A stretch of 64,000 bases of DNA from Gnetum montanum (taxonomy: Eukaryota > Streptophyta > Gnetopsida > Gnetales > Gnetaceae), in NCBI GenBank assembly GCA_015680685.1, contig MNCI01036774.1:164696-228695 (forward strand), written 5' to 3'. The first letter of the stretch is position 1. Every line of letters begins with the position of its first letter. The notes beneath the pieces are model-generated. The model searched no databases. It was given only the letters and a program-made list of their open reading frames with translations, and had not been told where the DNA came from. Below, piece after piece: positions 56,625 through 64,000 of this stretch. The translations under genes were made by a program, and so were the position numbers.

Positions 56625-58310
56625 AACCACGACCCAAGGGCCATTTAGAACCATGGGTCGACTACAACATAACCTTGATGATGAATCTTGAAGCCACAAT
56701 GCAGGGAAAGTCATTAATCATCACCATATGCACCATAGGTGGATGTACCATATGTCTATAATGTAAGTCAAAAGATACCTTTCCATTGATTTCATGAACA
56801 AGGGATCAGGCATCTAGATCCCAACAACCAACAAAATTATTTCATGGATATCATTAATCGATGAAGATTTGATCAAACCTCATCAAACTTCATTAATTAC
56901 AAGAGATGTTGGTAAGACAATGATACATTGGTCTAGGTAACTCTTACCCATATTAATACTATAATTATTAATTGATTAGGGTCATTATTAAATATCTTTC
57001 TAGAAAGTTAGTAACCATGACCTGAATTGATCTTGTTTTGTTGAAATTCACTATCAAAGTAATCTAGAAGATTCCAAGTTACCATATGTTAGCCTGTAAA
57101 TGTTAGTTTAACAAAATAGGCTAGTTGGTCTTTTTATTTCTTGAAAAGTGAACTTTATTTTTGAACTCTAAAACTATATCCAATGCATAATGCTCATTGA
57201 GACGATTCCAACGGTAGAAATTTCATCTCGATTGGATTTACAGTTTGGGAGATATTGATGTTCAAAGTTTCTCATTATATGTGCATTAAAATAATATTAA
57301 ATTATTATTATTATGTATTAAAAAAAGTCAAAATTTTAGGGTTGATTCCCTAAAATCCTAAAATGGGCTAGACTAGCTTGGAGGAGGGCTACGTGGACCC
57401 TGAAATAGGCTGACGTTTGTGCAACGAAAATTTTTCGTCAACAAACAAGAAATTCAAAATTTCTTGACAATTGATAGGAATTTCAAGATTTCCATCAACT
57501 AATGGAAAAATTTAAAATTTTTGTCATTAGTTGTCAATTTAAATTAAGAATGCATACAAATATTTGCAAAAATTCAAAATTGGTGCCTTGGTAACAACAA
57601 AGATAAAAACTTCATCATTAAGTGCATTCATTCTAGAGTAGAATTGGGATGGATGACCTCTTGGGAAGTCTTGTTTTTTGCGTCAAAGATCTTAGACTCC
57701 AGAAGCCATAACTTTTCATTGCAAAAGTCTTTTTGGGCGAATGAAGAATTGTTTCCTATATATTTCAACCTTCCAGACCCAATGGTGGAGCTAGATCCAT
57801 TCTAGGGAACCTTGAAAATTAGTTTTTACTCCTTGCCCAATATAGTGCCTTGAGATCCTCAAAAGTTTAATTTTGGCTTCACTCAAGCACATGTTGTCCA
57901 TTTTTAACATATGAATAGTCATTTCCAACATTTTTCACCCTTTTGAACTCAATCGTGAGGTCAGGCTTATCATTTGAGCACCTAATAATTTGATGATATC
58001 ATAAATTCAACCTTTGAAACTTTAAGATTTAGTGCATAACCCTTAGAAATAGTCCTAAGATCACTATGGCATGTCATTAATTACATTTTTGGGGTCAATG
58101 TTCTTAATGAGGGTAGAAAGACCACTAAGAATTAGATACTATAGTTACATATTACTAAAATTGTATGATGTCATTAAATATTACTAAAATTAGATAATGT
58201 AATTATAAAAATAGATAATGTAGTTATTCAGTTGATGTAGTTGATGTGTTAGTTGGAGAATTAGTTGAAGAGACAAAACAATCTTCAACTGTCAAGAAAA
58301 AGGTATATTA
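56625..58310 (+). other. Element interior without recognisable gag-pol
   Basis: 1.7 kb with only short open frames. It includes a palindrome-rich patch at 57420-57535, where AATTTC/GAAATT and TTGTCAA-type words repeat. No retroviral protein motif on either strand. Confidence 0.55.
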
Positions 58311-58332
58311 ATCCATCTTGCAATCAAAACAT

Positions 58333-59480
58333 ATGCAAAACAACATGGAGACTAAAAATATTACTTCAACTAGGAGTATGATACTCATAAAGATAAGTGA
58401 TTCAGAAAAGAATCCAAGAATGAGAATGAAAGTTGCAACATACAATGTGCTTGCAAGATCTTTAGCAAGTGCAAAACAATATACGCTATGTCCATCATGG
58501 GTCTTGGATTGGCATGAATATTGATATCTATGCATCTTAGCAAAGTTAAAAGATTTGGATGCTGATGTCTTGTGCTTACAAGAAGTCTTGCCATGGGAAT
58601 TTTTATATCAATTCCAACCAAACTTGGAAAAGATGGGATACAAAGGTATTTATAAGCAAAAAGGTTTTTATGGAAGTTCTTTTGAGCCATACATGGATGG
58701 TTGTGTGATATTTTATAAAGAAGATAGGATTAAATTGGTACAAAGATTTGAATGGAGTTTAGAAAATATGATTTTTAAAATTCTAGAACTTTAAGTGATG
58801 GGAAAGAAAGAATAGTCAAGATTTTGGAAAAATCACATAACCTTGGTAGTAATTCTAAAAGTTCATCTATCAGGAAGATGTGTATGCATGGTTAACACAC
58901 ATTTCATGGCCAAACCAACATGTTTCAATGTTAGACTATGTCAAAGAGCATACTTGATTAAGCAAATAGAAGAAAGTTTGAAGAATAAGTTATTACTAAG
59001 TTATACTGATTCAGTTCCATTTATTCTTTGTGGAGACTTTAATGCAAAAGTTGGAAGTAGTGTTTATCAATTCTTAAAATATGAATCTATAAATAAATCT
59101 TTTGAAGATGAACTTTACTTAAAGGAGATGTTTCTATCAATTTAGCATGCAATTCCATTAGCCAATGCATATTCTGTTTACTTTGAATCTTCAATAGATA
59201 AATTAGACTCTAGAATTCAGGAACAAATGATGTTGATGAATAGCACTGATCAAAAACCATAGTTTACCAATTACTCTGCTATGATGAATGAGGATGGATC
59301 AACAACATTCTTCATTGAGACTTTGGATTATATTTGGTACGATGCCTGATTCTTTCAAGTTACCAAGTTACTAGAGTTGGTTTTTAAAGAAGAAGTTAAG
59401 AAGAATTAAGATCAAGCCTTACCATCCTGAACAAGACCATCCAATCACATACCATTTATGGTAGAATTACAATTATTTCC
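58333..59480 (+). pseudogene. CCR4-like deadenylase (EEP-domain) retrocopy
   Basis: Encodes an endonuclease/exonuclease/phosphatase-fold domain of the CCR4 class, which in the cell shortens mRNA poly(A) tails. Visible in order: VATYNVLARSLAS, LCPSWVLDWHEY (58440-58520), DADVLCLQEV with the metal-binding Glu (about 58560-58590), GYKGIYKQKG, YMDGCVIFYKEDR, VNTHF (58890), PFILCGDFNAKVGS with the catalytic Asp (about 59020), TLDYIWYDA (59320-59346) and PSNHIPFMVEL (about 59435), where the usual Asp of S-D-H reads Asn. One frame is kept throughout with no introns and no frameshift, but with stops at 58522, 58792, 58813, 59143, 59260, 59347, 59407 and 59428. ATG candidates at 58333 and 58345. The N-terminal leucine-rich part of some CCR4s is absent. 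It looks like a processed mRNA copy captured by the element. Confidence 0.85.
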
Positions 59481-59931
59481 ATTAGTTCATAAGGTTGATC
59501 AAGATCAAGAAGCATCTCTCTTACTTTTATTTGATGATCTTATTATTTTATTCATTGTTCAATTTATATTTTAATTAGATAAGTAAAATATTTATGATAA
59601 TAAAAATTGGGGAATAAAGAATTTACCTTGCCTTTACTTGGGTAACCAGATCCAAGTTGCGCTTTGTGTAACCCTGGTTAGGACTGGTGATTGATGGTTG
59701 ATAAACCTTTAATTCACCTTTTGTCATTATCTTAGAAAACGAAGTAAGTATCAAGAAAGTAATATGTAATTTTACATATAATTTTTCTCACATATTTTGT
59801 TTGTAGAATAAGCAATAAATAACTTCAAATTCAAAGGAGAAATCAAATTATTGGAGCACAAAATCATAAAAGAAAACATTGGAGCTGGAAAAGATAAAGA
59901 ACATGTACTTGTTCGAGGATGAACAAAACCT

Positions 59932-59944
59932 AAGGAGGGTAGAT
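59932..59944 (+). promoter_or_regulatory. Polypurine tract before the 3' LTR
   Basis: AAGGAGGGTAGAT directly precedes TGTCACAT at 59945, preceded by GTTCGAGGATGAAC. Confidence 0.8.
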
Positions 59945-60517
59945 TGTCACATCTCCATTCCCAAATGATATTGCTGCCTAATGAAGATGGTGTCTCTTCA
60001 TAACAAGTGTTATTGTTATCTTAACAAGACCCAAAAAGGTAGTTGTAATTGAGACCTAAAAGGGCATGTTGTAATAATGGACGTGTCTCTTTAAGGTAAC
60101 CTTTGGGGGTTTGACCTAAGACATTTATACCTAGGGTTAGAGGTCACGTTAGCATGTAGTGGTGGAGTTGGTACAGGCAAGTCATGGGAAGCCAAGTGAA
60201 ACAAGACAGCAAGTGAACTGGCCATCCCTTCTAGCCAAGTTATAGGCCTAACCATGGTAGCAATGGTGGATTGCCTATAAAAAATAGATGCCAAAAGAAG
60301 AAAATCCCAAAGAACACTCTCAGAGAGCACGATCTGGATACGCTATTCCATATCAATAAAGCATTATTTTCTCTCTTTCTGCATTTTTCCTATTCTTTCC
60401 TTTATACAGTGTCAAATATCACATACATTTGGCATTTGGTATATTTTCTTCGTATGCATAATGTCTAATATATCGTATATTTGATGTTTGCCATGACATC
60501 TGGGACGGGATGTCACA
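59945..60517 (+). mobile_element. 3' LTR of the deadenylase-carrying element
   Basis: 573 bp, TGTCACATC to GGGATGTCACA; partner of 56042-56609, differing mostly by transitions. Confidence 0.9.
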
Positions 60518-60534
60518 CTAAAGATCTATTAGAT

Positions 60535-60695
60535 GCATCATAAGTTTTCTTTAGCTTCCAATCAATGAAGTAACTGGTGGAATGAAATCCTAAAACACAT
60601 GATTTACCTCTCACTAGGTAACATTGACAGTTACCCTTCCCAGAAACGTTGTGAACTGAACTGTTTTATGATGGCCACACAGTACATTTCAGGCA
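60535..60695 (-). repeat. Second decayed copy of the PPR-flank repeat
   Basis: Aligns with 55895-56041 (CATAAGTTT, GGTGGAATGAAATCC, TTTACCTCTC, AGGTAA, GTGAACTGAACT). With the 55700-56041 copy it brackets the LTR element. Confidence 0.6.
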
Positions 60696-61039
60696 TTATC
60701 TTTTGTGCAATGCATGTATATTTTATTTAGGGGAAAAACCGTGAAGAAGCATTCAGAAAGAAGAAAGCCAGAACATTAACTGCACCAAATAATAACTTGA
60801 ATATATGAGAAGACAGCTGCTTCGTTCAAATTTGTCTCTGTAAATACTTATCTGTCTCCTCACAGCTATTTGTACACTATATTAACTGCAATATCATAGA
60901 TGTCAATTATAGGCTTTCATGTACATATTTAATGTTCAGCCATGTTTTAACCCCTTCAGCTCCATGCCATTGACTGACTGTAAGTTTAGCATGAACCTCC
61001 AGATACGAAGGCACACATTTGAAAATCTACGTCTTCACA

Positions 61040-63280
61040 TTAACTTAACCTTCCTCCAGCAAGAAAAGGATGTATGCAGTTCTCCAGCTCAATCCAACTA
61101 CACCCAGGCATTTTTACAACGCCTTGTTCCTTCATAAGTTTCCTTAACCTTTCAATGGAACTCCATTTGCCAGCTGCAGCATAGATGCTAGACATAACTG
61201 CATAAGGTGAATGACTTAGTGGGTCTAATCTGAAAATTTCTTGAAACGCCTGTTCTCCTATTTCTACATTGTTATAAATTCTGCAAGAACCCAGCAAACT
61301 ATTCCAAACAGTAACATCTGGATCTACAGGCATTTCCCTAATAAGGCTCTTTGCCTCAAGTAGGTGACCAGCACGACCCAAAAGGTCAACCAAGCAATTA
61401 TAGTGATCCAGAGTAGGAGCTATGTTGTAACAATTTTTCATGATTCTAAAGCATTCAAAGCCCTCATTCACTAAACCTGCATGGCTGCATGCAAACAGAA
61501 TACATGTGAATGTTATGTGATCTGGAGTCACCTCAGACTGCAACAACTGGTGAAACAACATGAGAGCTTCCTTGGCAGAGCCATGCATGGCATAACCAGA
61601 GATCATAATAGTCCAAGAAATAATATCCTTCTCCCGCATCCTAAGAAACAAATAATGTGCTTCTTGTATGTTTCCACATTTTGCATACATATCTATCAGC
61701 CCATTGGTGATAGCTATAGAATGTCTCCAAACCCCACTCCTAACTATACTTCCATGAATTTCTTTGCCCTGATCCAAGCCTGCAAAGTGAGAGCAGATTG
61801 GTAATATGCACCCAAAAGTCATGCTATCAGGACTGACTCCAGCACATCGCATTTCTTGAAAAATATGCAAAGCTTTTCTGCCATGTCCATTTTGTGCAAG
61901 TCCAGCAATCATTGTATTCCAGGAAATTATATTCCTCGAGCCCATCTCCCGGAAAAGAAGCAATGCTTCCTCCACAAAAAAGTTCTTCAAAAGGCATGCT
62001 AACATACAATTCCATGAATCAATACCCTTGGTAGGCATCTGCTCAAAAAGCTTCAAAGCCTGATCGATGAGACCATGATCAGCCAACCCTGAAATCAAGC
62101 TGCAAAAAGCCTCAACTGATGTTTGAGGCATATCTTGGAACAATTCCACTGCTTGCTTCAGAAACCCATTACTTGCGAACCCAGCAACTGCTGCATTCCA
62201 TGAAACTTCATTTCTTTGAGGCATCTTCCGGAATAGCTTGAGAGCCTCTTCTGCATCGCCATTGGACACATAACCATAAATCATCGTGGTCCATGACACA
62301 ACATCAGCGAAGCTCTGAATTCTATCAAATAACTTCCTGGCTGCAACCATGCATCCACATTTAGAGTACAAATCCAGCAAGGCATTCATAACAAAAACAT
62401 TTATCTTGTACCTAGATTTAATGACCTGGCAGTGAATCTGCATCCCAAACTGCAGAGCCAACAAGTCAGTACAAACCTTGGCAACGGTACAAAAGGCTTT
62501 CAAATCCGGTTTCATATTCACTTCTCCAAAGAACTTCAAACCATCTTCACCTCTCCCAGCTTTTGACAAACCTGCAACTATAGCCGTGGCTGAGACCAGA
62601 GTCTTCTTAGGCATTTCATCAAACAGCTTCATGGCCTCATCAACAAAACCAACTTCTGCAAATGCTGCAATCAAGGCATTCCACGTGATAGTATTTCGGC
62701 AAGGCATCTTCTCAAAAAATTGAAGTGCTTTTTCAACAAACCCACCATTGGCATACGCTGCCAACATTGCAGTCCACGACACAACATCTCGCTCTGACAT
62801 TCTGTCGAACACATTCCGTGCATTCTCCAGCAATCCATATCTTCCATACATATCAATAAGCGCATTGTTCACGGACAGATTATGCACTAACCTAGTTTTC
62901 ACAGTGCGTTCATGAATTTGCATTCCTTCAAATGAACTACCACAAGCTGAAAGTATGGCAGAAAACGTAAAATGATTGGGAACAACACCTGAAAATGTCA
63001 TTTGACGAAACAGGTGCAAAGCTGCATCTGGAACTCCACGTTTAGCATAACATGAAATCATCAAAGTCCAAGAACAAGCATCCTTCTCCATTGTTTCACC
63101 AAAAACTCTGCCGGCATCGCACGTGTTGCCGGACTTCACATACAATTCCAGCAGCATGTTGTGCAATATCGTGCATTTTTTAAAATGGCTGCAACGCAAA
63201 AGTTGAGAGTGAAGGATTTTGCCGGTTTCCACGTCTCCTTTTTGTATACAAGCGCGCAACAAATGACAGTATCTCAGCAT
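61040..63280 (-). CDS. PLS-E class pentatricopeptide-repeat protein
   Basis: Intact intronless gene, 746 codons from the first ATG (63280-63278). The frame is open 21 codons further to a TTG and closed by a TGA just upstream of it, so the ATG is the best start. The protein is an array of PPR motifs of alternating length from about residue 35 to 640 (DACSWTLMISCYAKRG, DVVSWTAMLAAYANGG, NTITWNALIAAFAEVG, NIISWNTMIAGLAQNG, DIISWTIMISGYAMHG). It ends in an E domain from about residue 656 (VTVWNSLLGSCRIYNNVEIG, then MPGCSWIEL near the end). It stops soon after the E motif, with no DYW deaminase. Proteins of this class bind single-stranded RNA in mitochondria or chloroplasts, usually as site-recognition factors for C-to-U editing, recruiting a DYW partner. 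Targeting and RNA site cannot be read here. Confidence 0.92.
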   Translation of the reverse strand: MLRYCHLLRACIQKGDVETGKILHSQLLRCSHFKKCTILHNMLLELYVKSGNTCDAGRVFGETMEKDACSWTLMISCYAKRGVPDAALHLFRQMTFSGVVPNHFTFSAILSACGSSFEGMQIHERTVKTRLVHNLSVNNALIDMYGRYGLLENARNVFDRMSERDVVSWTAMLAAYANGGFVEKALQFFEKMPCRNTITWNALIAAFAEVGFVDEAMKLFDEMPKKTLVSATAIVAGLSKAGRGEDGLKFFGEVNMKPDLKAFCTVAKVCTDLLALQFGMQIHCQVIKSRYKINVFVMNALLDLYSKCGCMVAARKLFDRIQSFADVVSWTTMIYGYVSNGDAEEALKLFRKMPQRNEVSWNAAVAGFASNGFLKQAVELFQDMPQTSVEAFCSLISGLADHGLIDQALKLFEQMPTKGIDSWNCMLACLLKNFFVEEALLLFREMGSRNIISWNTMIAGLAQNGHGRKALHIFQEMRCAGVSPDSMTFGCILPICSHFAGLDQGKEIHGSIVRSGVWRHSIAITNGLIDMYAKCGNIQEAHYLFLRMREKDIISWTIMISGYAMHGSAKEALMLFHQLLQSEVTPDHITFTCILFACSHAGLVNEGFECFRIMKNCYNIAPTLDHYNCLVDLLGRAGHLLEAKSLIREMPVDPDVTVWNSLLGSCRIYNNVEIGEQAFQEIFRLDPLSHSPYAVMSSIYAAAGKWSSIERLRKLMKEQGVVKMPGCSWIELENCIHPFLAGGRLS

Positions 63281-64000
63281 CAAAGAACCCACGAGAAGTC
63301 CTAAAATAATTTGCAGGTACGGTGGAACAAAAGAATCGAGCAAGAAATTTCAGTGCTCCTGAATTCTTCGCAGTGGAATGGTTTTATTTATTTATCAGCC
63401 TCATAGCTTTCAGTCATTTCCCGCTAGGCTGGGAAACATGCGTTACAGGGGTTCCGTTTTGTATAAAAGCACACATCAGCATCAAAGCAGATCAAGAGAA
63501 GCTGTCGCTGAAAACGAGGGTAAAAAACGGGCAAGTCGCACATTTCACTCTCCTAAATCGTCAGCGTTGGGGTTGGGTTAAGTTTTTTAAAGGTATTTTC
63601 CGCTTCTTAAGGGTGGAAAACATATGATATAGGCGTTCTCCACTACTCCACCTGCTGGTTCATGAAACATTCATAATTCATAAGCTATTGGTTTTGGGAT
63701 GCTTTTTCAGGTTTTTATTTTGAAAAACTTTTTCTCTCGGTGAGAAAAAGATCAGACCTTATCTTTATTCAAAAGCATTTTCACATATTTTTACTTTTTA
63801 CTAAAAGGGTTTAAAGTGGTATGTGACCTCCATTTGTTCTTAGAAATAATTGTAGCAGGAAACAAATTTTGGCATGGGAGATTAAAAGAAAACTTTTTTG
63901 CAATCTTGTCCAACCTGTATTATTATATTGGTGTGTTGCGTAGAGACATTTTTTTTTACCACACATAATTGGAAAAAAATTAGAGCATGTTCAAAAACAA
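63281..64000. other. Upstream region of the PPR gene, possible divergent promoter
   Basis: No protein gene can be supported. It contains the plus-strand TATA-like site at 63462 and a small perfect hairpin (CTTTTTCTC tcggt GAGAAAAAG, about 63728-63750). Plus-strand open frames at 63322-63627 match nothing I know. Confidence 0.4.
63462..63469 (+). promoter_or_regulatory. TATA-box-like site on the plus strand
   Basis: TATAAAAG in a GC-richer context (CCGTTTTGTATAAAAGCACAC), about 180 bp upstream of the PPR start and facing away from it. Either a divergent promoter or chance. Confidence 0.35.

Larger units (their letters stand above)
56042..60517 (+). mobile_element. LTR element carrying a CCR4-like deadenylase
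   Basis: A 4.5-kb element. LTRs are at 56042-56609 and 59945-60517 (TGTCACAT to GATGTCACA), with the primer site at 56612 and purine tract at 59932. No gag, protease, RT or integrase motif is visible. The only recognisable coding content is an intron-free CCR4-type exonuclease-domain sequence at about 58400-59480, in the element's own orientation. GTTCGAGGATGAAC just before the purine tract recalls the pol end of Del/Tekay-type gypsy elements, so a gypsy origin is likely. Flanking bases CTAGG and CTAAA do not form a clean TSD. Confidence 0.85.

Noticed and set aside
63281-63343. PPR protein start 21 codons upstream
   Set aside because: That position is a TTG; the first ATG is at 63280, and the extra residues are not PPR sequence.
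63728-63750. Rho-independent terminator
   Set aside because: A small stem-loop in plant nuclear DNA; the bacterial terminator model does not apply.

Overview
The window looks like nuclear DNA from a seed plant with a large, repeat-filled genome. This rests on AT-rich sequence, intronless pentatricopeptide-repeat (PPR) genes, plant-type Ty1/copia and Ty3/gypsy LTR retrotransposons, LINE and SINE debris, and captured pieces of plant genes (HD-ZIP IV, metal-tolerance protein, anthranilate phosphoribosyltransferase, CCR4-like deadenylase). A gymnosperm is plausible but not proven. Only one protein gene looks intact: a PLS-E class PPR gene on the minus strand at 61040-63280. A second, P-class PPR gene at 9486-11858 is a clear pseudogene.

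Layout. 1-180 is a plus-strand LTR scrap of an Athila-like gypsy family, followed by a single N. 182-3945 is the antisense 5' part of a related element (protease, gag, primer-binding site, LTR). It is inserted into the integrase end of an older antisense gypsy pol (3951-6690). 7980-9110 is a two-length minisatellite. 9486-11858 is the P-class PPR pseudogene. 15143-15512 is a small retroposon with a 16-base target duplication. 16849-18474 is a six-copy, 271-bp tandem array. 19369-20170 is an antisense LINE tail. 21672-21978 is a long foldback.

22191-28034 is a copia-type element with gag but no pol. 28156-35633 is a nearly complete Athila-like element with matching ATTAT target duplications and gag plus protease but no reverse transcriptase. 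37409-54617 is a nest: an old copia-like LTR is split by a 13.6-kb, minus-oriented Tat-like gypsy element (37985-51587), and the second copy of that LTR, without the insertion, lies at 53270-54617. The Tat-like element has gag and protease, but where pol should be it holds fragments of three unrelated host genes, two of them with intron signals retained.

56042-60517 is an LTR element with gypsy-like ends whose interior carries an intron-free CCR4-like deadenylase sequence instead of gag-pol. Sequence related to the 3' end of the neighbouring PPR gene flanks it.

How it fits together: three non-autonomous LTR elements (gag only, gag-protease, host-gene cargo) must rely on enzymes supplied elsewhere, and two elements carry host gene sequence. 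Several decayed reading frames keep one frame over 1-2.6 kb while collecting many stop codons, most explainable by C-to-T change. That fits methylation-driven decay of silenced repeats. The most notable observations are the deadenylase-carrying element, the Tat-like element with three host fragments, the split-LTR/empty-site pair, and the homogeneous 271-bp array.
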